DNA of 64,000 bases from Clostridia bacterium. GTDB lineage: Bacteria; Bacillota; Clostridia; Christensenellales; Borkfalkiaceae. The DNA lies in assembly GCA_017504795.1 (NCBI GenBank), contig JAFVQM010000030.1, forward strand, positions 36,632 to 100,631. Reading direction: 5' to 3'. The position numbers were made by a program, and so were the translations under genes. Position 1 is the first letter of the stretch. The number at the start of each line of letters is the position of its first letter. Positions 24,261 to 34,183 of the stretch are shown piece by piece. The notes below the pieces were generated by a model that ran no database searches, had not been told where the DNA came from, and was given only the letters and a program-made list of their open reading frames with translations.

Positions 24261-25787
24261 TTATTTTCCCCTCACTTTAATTTTTAGTTTTTTTGTAAAT
24301 ATCGATTTAATCAAATTCTTTTCGTATTTGTTAAAGCCAAATATAAGCATACACACGCCGTATATAACAACCATAAATGCAACGTTTATTACAAACCCAA
24401 ACCAACCGGCTAGATTCAACAAACTAAACAATAAACCGCATAAAATCGTTATTAATAAGCAAGGTAATATCCCCTTAAATAGCCCGCCGTAATACTGTAA
24501 TAAACTTATTTTTATTTTCTTCTTAAATATAACGTTCATAACCACGATATCGCCCAACAACAGTGAAAGCATCGTACCTATAGTCGCCCCAAGTAATGGT
24601 TTCCAATATATAAGCATTACGGTGATAACAATATTCAAAAGTACTATAACAACTTTCAAAATCGCTTGTTCTTTATGCTGGTTTTTCGCCCAAAGAATTT
24701 GGCTACCTATTGATTCTGTTAGAATAAATAAATATGGTATCATCAACAATATAGTAACTAAATAAGCGTCCCTATATCCGTCACCAACCCATAACAAAAT
24801 AAATTGTTTACCAAAAATAACAAATACGATGAAAATAATGCCTAAGATCATAAAAATAATACGACCTATGCGAACCATTTCAGAACACAACTTACTAGGT
24901 TCTGCTTTACTCTCAACCATCTTAACTACGCCAGGCATTAAAACACCGTTAAAAGCAGAGCCTATATTTTGAAAATATTGAACGATTTGAGTTCCAACAC
25001 CATATATACCTATTAATACTGCCGAACTACTAGCCAAAGCGCCTATAAGAACTTGACCTAACGACGCGTTTAATTGAGTTGCCACCATTTGCAGTAAAAT
25101 AAACGATGAGTAAACAAATATCTCTTTTACAAAAGTAAAGTCTAAATTCTTAAATTTCGGTCTTAATTTTATTTTGAATAATACGTATAAAGCAAATACG
25201 CCACGGGTTAGTACAGTTAAACTTAAATTGATAATTACTATACCTAAACTTTTAACGCCTAGTTTAAGCGCAGCGTAAGTAACTATAATTTTTAATAGTA
25301 TTTGAACTATTGACCAACCTTTTTGAAATGCAAACTTTTCATAAGCGATTATTATATTTGGAAAGGTTGCCGTTCCTAAAGTTACCGCTGCATTAATTAT
25401 AGTAAATATCAATAGTTTTTGACCTAACGCCGTTTCTTCAGCATTTAGCCCCTTAGAAAATGCAACGGGAAAAACTAAGTATAATACTACACCTATAATT
25501 AACGTAATTAAAGCTATAATAGCATAAAAACTTAACGATACGCCGAAGAACTTTTTGTTTTCTTCTACTTGGTTGTTTGCTCTATATTTAGAAACGTACC
25601 TTACAACCGCATTCCCTACACCCAAATCAAGCAATAGCAAATAAGCAGTAATTGAGGCGGATAATTTATACACCCCATATTCAGCATCGCCAAGGCTACG
25701 TATGATAAACGGAGTTAATAAAAGTGTTGATAACACTTCAAATATCATCATTACGTATGACAAAATAACTCCTACTTTTCTATTCAT
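24261..25787 (-). CDS. Wzx-type oligosaccharide flippase
   Basis: A 508-residue polytopic protein with about 12-14 transmembrane segments. The start MNRKVGVILSYVMMIFEVLS and FIIRSLGDAEYGVYKLSAS are classic for the polysaccharide exporter (MVF/MATE-like) family. It would flip the lipid-linked repeat unit across the membrane for the EpsG-type polymerase encoded upstream in the operon. Base composition here and in the next genes is more AT-rich than in the flanking nucleotide-sugar genes. Confidence 0.88.
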   Translation of the reverse strand: MNRKVGVILSYVMMIFEVLSTLLLTPFIIRSLGDAEYGVYKLSASITAYLLLLDLGVGNAVVRYVSKYRANNQVEENKKFFGVSLSFYAIIALITLIIGVVLYLVFPVAFSKGLNAEETALGQKLLIFTIINAAVTLGTATFPNIIIAYEKFAFQKGWSIVQILLKIIVTYAALKLGVKSLGIVIINLSLTVLTRGVFALYVLFKIKLRPKFKNLDFTFVKEIFVYSSFILLQMVATQLNASLGQVLIGALASSSAVLIGIYGVGTQIVQYFQNIGSAFNGVLMPGVVKMVESKAEPSKLCSEMVRIGRIIFMILGIIFIVFVIFGKQFILLWVGDGYRDAYLVTILLMIPYLFILTESIGSQILWAKNQHKEQAILKVVIVLLNIVITVMLIYWKPLLGATIGTMLSLLLGDIVVMNVIFKKKIKISLLQYYGGLFKGILPCLLITILCGLLFSLLNLAGWFGFVINVAFMVVIYGVCMLIFGFNKYEKNLIKSIFTKKLKIKVRGK

Positions 25788-25791
25788 CTGC

Positions 25792-26328
25792 CTACTCCCT
25801 ATATTTTTTTACTTTTGCTGGAATACCAACTGCTATGGCATTTTTAGGAATTTCGCCTTTTACAACCGCAGAAGCGCCTATAACAGCGCCATCTCCTATA
25901 TTTGATCCTTTAAGTATTTTACAACCAGCGGCAATCCAACAGTCATCCCCTATGATTACAGGTTCAACCGTGTTTGATTGCTCTCGCATAAGTTGACCAG
26001 CTTTTATTCCGTGATCTGTATCAATTATATAAGATTGCGCTGCAATCATAGTGTTATTACCTATTTTAACACCGCCCGATTTAGAGGCGTATATAATCGT
26101 TCCATTTCCTATATCGACGTTATCACCAATTTCAATTAGCCCATCACCAAACAACATAACGTCAGGATATATAGTTACGTTTTTACCTATTTTGATATTA
26201 GGGTTGATTAAGGTTATTTTACCAACTATTTTAACCTTTGCCTTTTTGTTTTTAGTATAAGCACAAAAGACCGCACAACGCCACAATCTTTGAATTTTAG
26301 TCAAAATTCTATTAAAAAATAAAATCAT
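25792..26328 (-). CDS. Hexapeptide-repeat acyltransferase
   Basis: A 178-residue left-handed beta-helix protein with repeated [IV]GxxxxI hexapeptides (KIGKNVTI, IGDNVDIGNGTII, IGNNTMIAAQ), the catalytic DTDHGI loop, and DDCWIAAGCKILKG typical of WbbJ/maltose-O-acetyltransferase-like enzymes. It would O-acetylate a sugar of the capsule using acetyl-CoA. Confidence 0.85.
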   Translation of the reverse strand: MILFFNRILTKIQRLWRCAVFCAYTKNKKAKVKIVGKITLINPNIKIGKNVTIYPDVMLFGDGLIEIGDNVDIGNGTIIYASKSGGVKIGNNTMIAAQSYIIDTDHGIKAGQLMREQSNTVEPVIIGDDCWIAAGCKILKGSNIGDGAVIGASAVVKGEIPKNAIAVGIPAKVKKYRE

Positions 26329-26329
26329 T

Positions 26330-27451
26330 CTATCCTCTCAATAATTCTTTAATATCTTGCTTAAATTGATTATCTAACTCACAAATTTTAGCGCGACTAT
26401 CATAGTTATCTAATACGTTTACAAATTGAATTGCTTTTGCGATTTCTTCTGGGTTATCTTCGTTATAGTAATATAATAATTCGTTAACGGCAGAAGTTTC
26501 TAACGCCTTAATTTTTATAGACACAACCCTCAACCCGCTAGCCATATACGATAACACTTTTGACGGGAAGGACGTATCGTTAAATTTAGCATTAGGGTTT
26601 TGCGTGCTTAAACCTATATGACAACTTTGGATAAACTTAATATACTCTTCTCCACTTTTTAAGCCGTCAAACGTTACTGTGCATTTTCCCAACGAATTTA
26701 CTTCTTCAATAGTTTTTTTAACAAGATTTGTATCGTCATTATTCCCAAACCCTAAAACGTGCAAATGATACTTTTCGCTCAAAAACTTTGCCGATTTAAT
26801 TGCAAAAAGTGCGCCGCCCTTTCTAACGTCAAAAGTACCTGCGTATACGCAATGAATTTTACCATCATCAAACTTGTTGGCTATTTGCTTTTCAACGTTA
26901 TAAGTTCCATGATTAATAACGTACGGCTTATTTTTAAGGTTTATTTTCTTGTTTAATAACTCCGTAGGGAATATATACGCGTCTGCCTTTTTGAAAAAGC
27001 TCAATTCCTTATTTATCGTTTTTTGACAATTCTTCACATCCCCATAAATTTCTTCAACTTCTAAGATAAGTTTGAATTTTTTAATCCCTCTTGCTAGTTT
27101 TACTTGATTCATATAGGCAAGCGAATGGTAAACAATAATCTTTTCGCCTTTTTTTACTTTAAATAATAAATAAAAAAAGATTGCAAGTTTAAAATAAATA
27201 GTTGCCCATATTTTTTGAAAAACGTTACCCCACTTATGCGCTCTAAATAATTTTAATTTTATACCGCCACTAAGAATTTCCGTTCTTTTAGCAAAATTCC
27301 CTTTTGAAGAAATCGTACTTGCTGAAACAACTTCAACGTCTTCCCCAACTTGTTTTATCGCCTTTGAAATATAGTCTATTTTATTTGTTGCTGCTAAAAC
27401 GTAATTTCTACCCTCGTTTGAGTTTTTATCGTAAAAACATAAATATTTCAT
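26330..27451 (-). CDS. Glycosyltransferase, GT4-like
   Basis: About 373 residues with a GT-B layout: a Lys-rich N-terminal half and a C-terminal donor-binding half (HCVYAGTFDVRKGGALFAIK, CTVTFDGLKSGEEYIKFIQS, then SFPSKVLSYMASGLRVVSIK). I use the ATG at 27451, which has GGTG eight bases upstream; a GTG nine bases earlier overlaps the polymerase stop and is also possible. Sugar specificity cannot be told. Confidence 0.78.
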   Translation of the reverse strand: MKYLCFYDKNSNEGRNYVLAATNKIDYISKAIKQVGEDVEVVSASTISSKGNFAKRTEILSGGIKLKLFRAHKWGNVFQKIWATIYFKLAIFFYLLFKVKKGEKIIVYHSLAYMNQVKLARGIKKFKLILEVEEIYGDVKNCQKTINKELSFFKKADAYIFPTELLNKKINLKNKPYVINHGTYNVEKQIANKFDDGKIHCVYAGTFDVRKGGALFAIKSAKFLSEKYHLHVLGFGNNDDTNLVKKTIEEVNSLGKCTVTFDGLKSGEEYIKFIQSCHIGLSTQNPNAKFNDTSFPSKVLSYMASGLRVVSIKIKALETSAVNELLYYYNEDNPEEIAKAIQFVNVLDNYDSRAKICELDNQFKQDIKELLRG

Positions 27452-27456
27452 AATTA

Positions 27457-28497
27457 TCACCAGAAAAAACTATATTTCGGTATTCCACTTACAAAAATAT
27501 ACGCAAATAATACTACTGTAATTAAAATCATTTCTACCTTTCGCCACTTTTCATTTGGTTCAGCCATAATGGATAAAGGTATTAAAACAATATTAAATAC
27601 TGAGAAATACATACTTACTCTAAACATTTCTGCAATTACTAATGAAAAAAGTTGAAAAGACAAACCTAAAAATGCACAATTATATAATATTAAAGAACCC
27701 TTATTTTTGGTCAGGTTGTTCTTATAATAAAGTAAATTAAAGGCAAATATCGCTAATTGTATTATTATACCGCTAAAATTAAGAACCTTATTCGACTCAG
27801 AATATCCACCGTAATAAGAATCTTCGAAAACTTCACCGACAAATGCCTTAAACTCTGATTTTAATACAAGCGAAAACGCTAAACATATCCCCATTAATAA
27901 AACATGAAACCACCCAAGTTTTAAATTTCGTATAGGATATATCAATAAAAATATCAAAGCAGAGTTATGAAATAAATACGCTAATAACACAACTATTATA
28001 AATTTAACAATTTTATTATTTTTTGCAAAATAATACGCGGGAACTATCAAGGTTATTGCTAAGGCTTGTCTTAATCCAGTTAAACTAAAAGTAAAATACC
28101 CTAATGATAGAAATACAACAACACTAATTAACGGCATCTTAGATTCTTTATATATCAAAAACATAAAAGCAACAATATATAAAATACTTAAAAACGCCAA
28201 CCAAACTTGTCCGCTAGGAAAAACTTTACTTACTATCCAACCCAAGAAATAAAACGATGGATTTTTCATATCCGCATCAAACAAATTCAATGCCTCAATA
28301 AATGAATACTTAGAAATACTTAAATACTTTTCAACGTATCCAGGTGTATCCGTATAAAGATATTTACTCCTTAGCGAAGCATATAAAATCATTAAAATAG
28401 CCGTCGTAACACAAAAATACTTGCGCCCATCTTTGTAATTGTTATTCAAAAATATGCAGGCAGATACACCTATTGCCCCCAATAAAACTAAATACAT
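27457..28497 (-). CDS. EpsG family polysaccharide polymerase
   Basis: A 346-residue membrane protein with about 9-10 transmembrane segments. The marks of the EpsG/Wzy-like family are RSKYLYTDTPGYVEKY near residue 45, FSLTGLRQALAIT near 137 and LLAYLFHNSALIF near 172. It would polymerise flipped repeat units outside the membrane. It is the only polymerase candidate in the operon. Confidence 0.85.
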   Translation of the reverse strand: MYLVLLGAIGVSACIFLNNNYKDGRKYFCVTTAILMILYASLRSKYLYTDTPGYVEKYLSISKYSFIEALNLFDADMKNPSFYFLGWIVSKVFPSGQVWLAFLSILYIVAFMFLIYKESKMPLISVVVFLSLGYFTFSLTGLRQALAITLIVPAYYFAKNNKIVKFIIVVLLAYLFHNSALIFLLIYPIRNLKLGWFHVLLMGICLAFSLVLKSEFKAFVGEVFEDSYYGGYSESNKVLNFSGIIIQLAIFAFNLLYYKNNLTKNKGSLILYNCAFLGLSFQLFSLVIAEMFRVSMYFSVFNIVLIPLSIMAEPNEKWRKVEMILITVVLFAYIFVSGIPKYSFFW

Positions 28498-28500
28498 TTA

Positions 28501-29688
28501 TCACCTATTTAACAAGTCGTTATAAAGATTAACGGTTTCGTTAATTAAATTTTGCTTATCAAAATTATCTTTAACGAACTTAACGCAGTTATTCAAATAA
28601 CCACCCTTTCCGTTTGATTTAATCTCTTTTAATCTATCAACTATCGCGTTTACGCCTCCAACCTCAACCACGTATCCGCAACCCTTTCCTATAAGTTCAG
28701 GGCATGCCGTAGAGTTATATACGATAGCAGGCGTTCCACAAGCGAGCGCCTCTGCTATAACTTTACCAAACGTATCTTCGCGTGATAAATGAACGTAAGC
28801 GTCTACTTTGGAATATAATTTCGCTAATTCGTCCGTTGATGAAACGTAACCTACTTTTTTCACGTTTGAAGGAAGTGGTTCATTAGTTGAAACGCTACCT
28901 GCAAGTAAAATTTCCATATCGGCAGGAAGAACTTTTGATAGTTTAATTAAATCTTTAAGTTTTTCAGAATTTTCATTCCAACCAGCCCCTATACAAAGCA
29001 CGGTAAACTTATCATTCTTTTCAACTTCACGCGGATAAAACACGTCAAGGTCTATCCAGTTATAAATTCTCCTTATAATTTTAGCATCTTTCAAAAAAGA
29101 TTTTTTTGCTTCGTTCGTAATCCAGTCGGACACGCCAACCACCGCTAAGCGTGGAATTGATAAAAAACCCTTCTTTTTTTCTTGTAATTGCTTAGAAGTC
29201 TTATCGAATACTAAACTAGGTATGTCTTTTTTAAGTTGTGGGCAACTACCACAATTATCTTTCCAATTATAACACTTTTGAGTTGTGTAATGCGTACACT
29301 TGCCAGTAAAAAACCAGCAGTCGTGTAAAGTAATTACGGTTGCAATATCGTTTTTAGATAGAAATTTCAAAAGTTTTGGCAAGTTTACGTAGTTGCCGTG
29401 TAGATTTCTTAAATGAACAACGTCGGGCTTAAATTTTTTAAGTGTTTTTATAATTTTGCGAGTTGAAAAATAAGAATAATGGCTATCGTACCCAAAAATT
29501 CGCGCAAATAAAGCGTGAAGTTTATTTTCTAAAACACTTCCAACTTGAACGTGATTTTCAGCAATATAATCACTTGTCGATATTATTAAGTTTTCCATTC
29601 CGCTTTGATTAAGAGTATCAGATAGTTCTTTGGTCGTTCTTCCAGTACTACCCTTTCCACAAACAGCATTGATTTGAACAATTTTCAT
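28501..29688 (-). CDS. Glycosyltransferase family 4, colanic-acid type
   Basis: A 395-residue GT-B enzyme with the start MKIVQINAVCGKGSTGRTTK, the cysteine-rich insert WFFTGKCTHYTTQKCYNW ... CGSCPQLK (known from WcaC/WcaL-like transferases), and the donor site VHLSREDTFGKVIAEALACG with the EX7E glutamates. It adds a sugar to the lipid-linked repeat unit in the cytoplasm. Confidence 0.85.
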   Translation of the reverse strand: MKIVQINAVCGKGSTGRTTKELSDTLNQSGMENLIISTSDYIAENHVQVGSVLENKLHALFARIFGYDSHYSYFSTRKIIKTLKKFKPDVVHLRNLHGNYVNLPKLLKFLSKNDIATVITLHDCWFFTGKCTHYTTQKCYNWKDNCGSCPQLKKDIPSLVFDKTSKQLQEKKKGFLSIPRLAVVGVSDWITNEAKKSFLKDAKIIRRIYNWIDLDVFYPREVEKNDKFTVLCIGAGWNENSEKLKDLIKLSKVLPADMEILLAGSVSTNEPLPSNVKKVGYVSSTDELAKLYSKVDAYVHLSREDTFGKVIAEALACGTPAIVYNSTACPELIGKGCGYVVEVGGVNAIVDRLKEIKSNGKGGYLNNCVKFVKDNFDKQNLINETVNLYNDLLNR

Positions 29689-29692
29689 AATA

Positions 29693-30961
29693 TCAATTTT
29701 TTAAGACTTCTAAATCGTTTTTCAATAAATTTTTCATTATAGAATCATCGTGGTTTAATTTACCACAATTATATGCTTTTAACGACAATTCGTCTAACAA
29801 GTAATAGTTTTGTATTAAATTAGATAATTTTTTTACAAGCTTACACTCGTTATCTGCATATATAACGCAATCGTTTTCTATTAAATGCTCAATTGAAGCA
29901 ACGCCCCGTGGTCCAACCGCTAAAATAGGTCTTGCCATCTTAAAGTAATCCACCAGCTTAGTTGAGAAAGAATGCCTTACAAGTTGAGCGCTTTTTTCAT
30001 CTAAACCCTCTACGTGAACTAGCATATCGGCATCCTGCTGAATTTTATAAACTTCACTAGCAGGCACACTCCCCATAACTATTGAACTTTCGCCTTTATT
30101 AAGCGCCAAATTCATTTCTTCCGTTAAAGTATTACCCGTGTAGATTCTAAGTTGCGCCTTAACGCCGTTTACGTTAATTTTTTGCAAGGCACTTGCTATA
30201 ATTTCAAGCGAACGCCATCTATTTAGTAAAACGTTGCCCGTATAAACTATTTGAAGGGGTTTACCGTATTCTTTTTTTATAGGTGGCTCGCTAGAAAAAT
30301 CTGCTGATTTTGTTAAGATTTTACACGGCTTAGTAAACCACTTTTCATAATCTTGCTGTTGTATTTTAGAAATGACGTAAAACTTATCCGCAAGTTTAAC
30401 GGTGTTTCTCATATGTTTACGTGAATTTAGTTGTAACAATTTCTTAAACGGTGATTTGCTATTTGAAAAACTATAGTTATCGTCCCACGCATAAAGTATA
30501 AGCGGTTTTTTAGTATAGTTAACGACAAATTTAATAAGTTTGTTAAGCGGTGCGGAATTACTAAGTACAGTGAATATAACGTCAGGCTGAACTTCGTCTA
30601 AAAACTTTTTTAAGTTTTTTGATTTCCAAAACGGTAAATTCCATATCAAATTTCTCAAAAAGAAAAATATTGACCACCTTTTACTTTTTGCAAGTTTTAA
30701 TGCACTGCTGTCACTTGCAAATTGACCATCATATCTATCGTTTACAAGTTCTCCAACAGACAATCTCCAATTTATAAACTTTTTTACAATGTTTTTTTCA
30801 GTAATCCTAAATGCCTTGCTTATTTTTGTATCAGGGAAGCCACTCTTTGAATAAATCGAATAAAATTCGATATCTTTTAATCCATTAAAAACGTTAAGAA
30901 AGGTATTTCCAACGCTTACACTATTATTTATAGGTGATGCCGATATAAAAAGTATTTTCAT
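29693..30961 (-). CDS. Glycosyltransferase, GT-B fold
   Basis: A 422-residue protein. The start MKILFISASPINNSVSVGNT and the C-terminal domain (LQIVYTGNVLLNRWRSLEII ... ADMLVHVEGLDEKSAQLVRH SFSTKLVDYFKMARPILAV) fit a capsular GT4-like transferase. The donor specificity is unknown. Base composition is AT-rich like its neighbours. Confidence 0.75.
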   Translation of the reverse strand: MKILFISASPINNSVSVGNTFLNVFNGLKDIEFYSIYSKSGFPDTKISKAFRITEKNIVKKFINWRLSVGELVNDRYDGQFASDSSALKLAKSKRWSIFFFLRNLIWNLPFWKSKNLKKFLDEVQPDVIFTVLSNSAPLNKLIKFVVNYTKKPLILYAWDDNYSFSNSKSPFKKLLQLNSRKHMRNTVKLADKFYVISKIQQQDYEKWFTKPCKILTKSADFSSEPPIKKEYGKPLQIVYTGNVLLNRWRSLEIIASALQKINVNGVKAQLRIYTGNTLTEEMNLALNKGESSIVMGSVPASEVYKIQQDADMLVHVEGLDEKSAQLVRHSFSTKLVDYFKMARPILAVGPRGVASIEHLIENDCVIYADNECKLVKKLSNLIQNYYLLDELSLKAYNCGKLNHDDSIMKNLLKNDLEVLKN

Positions 30962-30967
30962 ATATAA

Positions 30968-31870
30968 CTACTGCTTATTATCTATTTCTATATAATCACC
31001 GAGTTGTTTTTCCCACTTGGGCGGATTAAATAATGAAAACCCACCCCCAGGGAAAAAAGTATATTCTCCAAAATATATTTTACCGTTAATTTCATAGAGA
31101 TCCATTCTAACATGTTTGATTCCTTTGCATAGTTTTTTTACTATTCTTATCATCTCTTCAAATTTTTCCGGTTTTTTTATAGGTTTACTTGAATTAGGAT
31201 GACTTCTTATAATATCTAAATGGTTAAAATCCATATCAAAAAAGTCAAAGCGACAATCGGTATTTCTATCCGATACCATTAGCATTATTTTAGGCTCGCC
31301 GTTAAAACAAAAGAATTTGTAATCTTCTATGCTTTTTTCGGGTGCGCTTTCATCAACCATTAACTCTTCGGCAATTATATAGCGCGGTAAACCTTTATAC
31401 GGATATTCTCTACCTGCGTGAAAGAAGTCATTTCTTACCCTTCGATTAAAGAACTTTTTAAGTTTCTTAAAGTCCTTTTTAGTTAATTTTGACTTATCTT
31501 TTATAACCTTAGTGCTACCAGAATCGTGATTACACTTTAATACAAAGCCGTTTGGAAGTTTATCAAAATCAATCTCTTCAAAAGAATTCCACTTTCCTAA
31601 AAGGGGAAAGCAATAGCCTTCACCTAAAACTTCGTTAATATGCTCGCGCACTGCAAGTTTATCAACGAGTTTACTATACTCAGGGTGTCTATCGTTAAGT
31701 TTAAGCCATTGAAGTTTTTCATTATAGCCTACGGGGTTTTTTAAGTTTAACTTTTTACCCGTTGTTGCAAAATAGAAAAGTTTTAGATATGGTTTATCGG
31801 GTAAAAACGATAACAAACCCATTATTTTCCCACGTACGTTACGCGGAATTATTTTTTTGAGATCTATCAT
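30968..31870 (-). CDS. TupA-like ATP-grasp ligase
   Basis: A 300-residue protein matching the TupA-like ATP-grasp family: NEKLQWLKLNDRHPEYSKLV near residue 50, DKLAVREHI, LPNGFVLKCNHDSGSTKVI near 107, EELMVDES, DYKFFCFNGEPKIMLMVSDR and the C-terminal FGEYTFFPGGGF. TupA is implicated in attaching amino acids to glucuronic acid of teichuronopeptide; relatives are common in capsule loci. Here it could form an amide between the uronic acid made by the neighbouring dehydrogenase/epimerase pair and an amino acid. This role is inference. Confidence 0.82.
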   Translation of the reverse strand: MIDLKKIIPRNVRGKIMGLLSFLPDKPYLKLFYFATTGKKLNLKNPVGYNEKLQWLKLNDRHPEYSKLVDKLAVREHINEVLGEGYCFPLLGKWNSFEEIDFDKLPNGFVLKCNHDSGSTKVIKDKSKLTKKDFKKLKKFFNRRVRNDFFHAGREYPYKGLPRYIIAEELMVDESAPEKSIEDYKFFCFNGEPKIMLMVSDRNTDCRFDFFDMDFNHLDIIRSHPNSSKPIKKPEKFEEMIRIVKKLCKGIKHVRMDLYEINGKIYFGEYTFFPGGGFSLFNPPKWEKQLGDYIEIDNKQ

Positions 31871-31879
31871 AAAAATTCC

Positions 31880-32854
31880 TTATAAATTATTTTTATACCA
31901 CTCGATGGCTTCTTCTAAGCCACGCGCAAAATTGTAGTCGGGGTCGTAACCTAAAAGGTCTTTCGCCTTTGATATGTCGGCGTTACTGTGCTTAATGTCA
32001 CCCTTTCTATCGGGCCCGAAGTTAGGCTCGATATTTTTATTGAGCGATTTTGTAAGCGTGTAATAAATATCTATAAGATATTCCCTTCCGCCGTACGCTA
32101 TATTAAACGCGTTACCAGCCGCTTCGTGCGGAGCAAGGCAGGCTTTTAAGTTTGCTTCAATAACGTTTTCAACGTAGGTAAAATCTCTACTTTGCTTACC
32201 ATCACCGTTTATGGTGGGTTGTTCGTTATTAAGAAGTTGCTTTATAAACTTAGGAATAACCGCGGCGTACGCTCCGTTAGGGTCTTGCCTACGCCCGAAA
32301 ACGTTAAAATATCTCATACCGTAGGTATCTAAGCCGTAGTGCATAGTATATAGTTTTGCCCACTCTTCGTCACAGCGTTTGGTAAGTGCGTAGGGAGAAA
32401 GTAAATTTCCTTCTCTTCCTTCGCGTTTAGGAAGATTTGGCTCGTCACCATACACCGAACTTGACGATGCGTACACGAACTTTTTAACGCCCTTTTGACG
32501 AGCCGCTTCAAGCATATTAAGCGTGCCTTCGATATTGTTCTTACAATAAAAGATAGGCATTTCAAGCGAACGCGGAACGCTACCCCAAGCCGCTTGGTTA
32601 AGAACGTAATCAACGCCCTCACACGCTTTTAAGCAAGTATCTAAATCTTTGATATCCCCTTTTATAAACTCGTAGTTCGGGTTATCTAAAAACATATCTA
32701 CGTTTGCTTGTTTACCCGTAGATAAATCGTCCAAACATCTAACTTTATAACCTAAATTAAGAATTGCTTCACAAAGGTTAGAACCTATAAATCCTGCTCC
32801 ACCCGTAACTAAAAATTTAGAATTTTCGGGGAATTTTAAGTGTTTGTATCCCAT
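31880..32854 (-). CDS. UDP-HexNAc(A) C4-epimerase, WbpP/TviC-like
   Basis: About 324 residues from the ATG at 32854 (GGAG nine bases upstream; an earlier TTG is discarded). Extended SDR with FLVTGGAGFIGSNL, YASSSSVYGDEP, the catalytic SPYALTK, MRYFNVFGRRQDPNGAYAAV and the GalE2/WbpP-type C-terminus. The adjacent UDP-HexNAc dehydrogenase suggests that the pair makes UDP-GalNAcA from UDP-GlcNAc, as TviB and TviC do for Vi antigen. Confidence 0.85.
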   Translation of the reverse strand: MGYKHLKFPENSKFLVTGGAGFIGSNLCEAILNLGYKVRCLDDLSTGKQANVDMFLDNPNYEFIKGDIKDLDTCLKACEGVDYVLNQAAWGSVPRSLEMPIFYCKNNIEGTLNMLEAARQKGVKKFVYASSSSVYGDEPNLPKREGREGNLLSPYALTKRCDEEWAKLYTMHYGLDTYGMRYFNVFGRRQDPNGAYAAVIPKFIKQLLNNEQPTINGDGKQSRDFTYVENVIEANLKACLAPHEAAGNAFNIAYGGREYLIDIYYTLTKSLNKNIEPNFGPDRKGDIKHSNADISKAKDLLGYDPDYNFARGLEEAIEWYKNNL

Positions 32855-32856
32855 AA

Positions 32857-34173
32857 TTATAATCTCCAATAATCGTATCCGGCGTTTTCGTATTCTTCTC
32901 TACTTAACAATCCTTTAATATCGAGTAAAACCTTTTTGCCTTTTCCAAAAAGTTTGTCCATTTCCGAAATTTTAAGGCTAGAAAATTCGTTATGTGCAAC
33001 GGCTAGAACAACCGCATCCATCTCTCTTATTGAACTAAAATCTACAAACTCAATACCGTATAAGCGCTTAGCCTCAGCAGAGTCTGCAGTTGGGTCGGAA
33101 ACGATAGGTTCGATACCGTATTCTCTAAGTTCTTTCACGATATCAAATATCTTAGTGTTACGCGTGTCGGGGCAGTTTTCTTTGAAGGTAAAACCAAGAA
33201 TTGCCACTTTTGCGTTTTTAACCGCCTTTTCAGCCTTAATGAGATTTTTAACTACGTTTTCAGCAACGTATTTACCCATATCGTCGTTAATTCTACGACC
33301 GGCAAGAATTATTTGGCTATGATATCCAAGCATTTCAGCCTTATAGGTAAGATAGTACGGGTCAACGCCGATACAGTGACCACCCACAAGCCCGGGGTAG
33401 AATTTCAGAAAGTTCCACTTAGTGCCCGCCGCTTCAAGTACGGACTTGGTGTCTATACCGATTTTATTAAAGATAATAGAAAGTTCGTTCATAAAAGCAA
33501 TATTGATGTCGCGTTGGCTATTTTCAATAACTTTTGCCGCTTCCGCCACCTTTATTGACGACGCTCTATGCACGCCTGCTTCTACTACGAGTTCGTAAAC
33601 CTTAGCAACGATATCCAAGGTTTCTTTATCCATACCCGAAACGATTTTGGTAATAGTTTCAAGGCGGTGAACTTTGTCACCCGGGTTAATTCTTTCAGGC
33701 GAATAGCCAACCTTGAAATCAACACCGCATTTAAGCCCCGACTCTTTTTCTAAGATGGGAACGCAAACGTCTTCGGTAACGCCAGGGTATACGGTAGACT
33801 CGAACACTACGATACTTCCCTTAGTTAAATTTCTACCAAGAATTTTGCTTGCTCCTTCAACGGGCGAAAGGTCGGGGGTATGATCGTCGTACACGGGGGT
33901 AGGAACTGCTACAATATGGAACTTTGCCTCTTTAAGTTTAGTTTCGTCCGCCGTGAATTCTACCTTGCTATTTTTAATAGCCTCGTCACCAACTTCCTTG
34001 GTGGGGTCAATACCCGATTTGTAAAGTTCGATTTTAGCCTTGTTAAGGTCGTAACCGATAACTTTAATTTTTTTAGCAAAACTAACGGCAATAGGCATAC
34101 CTACGTAACCTAAGCCTACGAGAGATAACTTCTCTTCACCGTTTACAATTTTTTCATAAAGTTTTTCGTACAT
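32857..34173 (-). CDS. UDP-N-acetylhexosamine dehydrogenase, TviB/WbpA-type
   Basis: A 438-residue NAD-dependent nucleotide-sugar dehydrogenase: VGLGYVGMPIAVSFA (19-33), VAVPTPVYDDHTPDLSPV, VFESTVYPGVTE, SPERINPGDK, the catalytic GLVGGHCIGVDPYYL and ILGFTFKENCPDTRNTK. The DDHTPDL and GHCIGVDPYYL patterns are those of the UDP-GlcNAc/UDP-GalNAc (VipA/TviB/WbpA) branch, not of UDP-glucose dehydrogenase. It supplies an N-acetyl-hexosaminuronic acid for the capsule. Confidence 0.88.
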   Translation of the reverse strand: MYEKLYEKIVNGEEKLSLVGLGYVGMPIAVSFAKKIKVIGYDLNKAKIELYKSGIDPTKEVGDEAIKNSKVEFTADETKLKEAKFHIVAVPTPVYDDHTPDLSPVEGASKILGRNLTKGSIVVFESTVYPGVTEDVCVPILEKESGLKCGVDFKVGYSPERINPGDKVHRLETITKIVSGMDKETLDIVAKVYELVVEAGVHRASSIKVAEAAKVIENSQRDINIAFMNELSIIFNKIGIDTKSVLEAAGTKWNFLKFYPGLVGGHCIGVDPYYLTYKAEMLGYHSQIILAGRRINDDMGKYVAENVVKNLIKAEKAVKNAKVAILGFTFKENCPDTRNTKIFDIVKELREYGIEPIVSDPTADSAEAKRLYGIEFVDFSSIREMDAVVLAVAHNEFSSLKISEMDKLFGKGKKVLLDIKGLLSREEYENAGYDYWRL

Positions 34174-34183
34174 AAAAGTCTCC

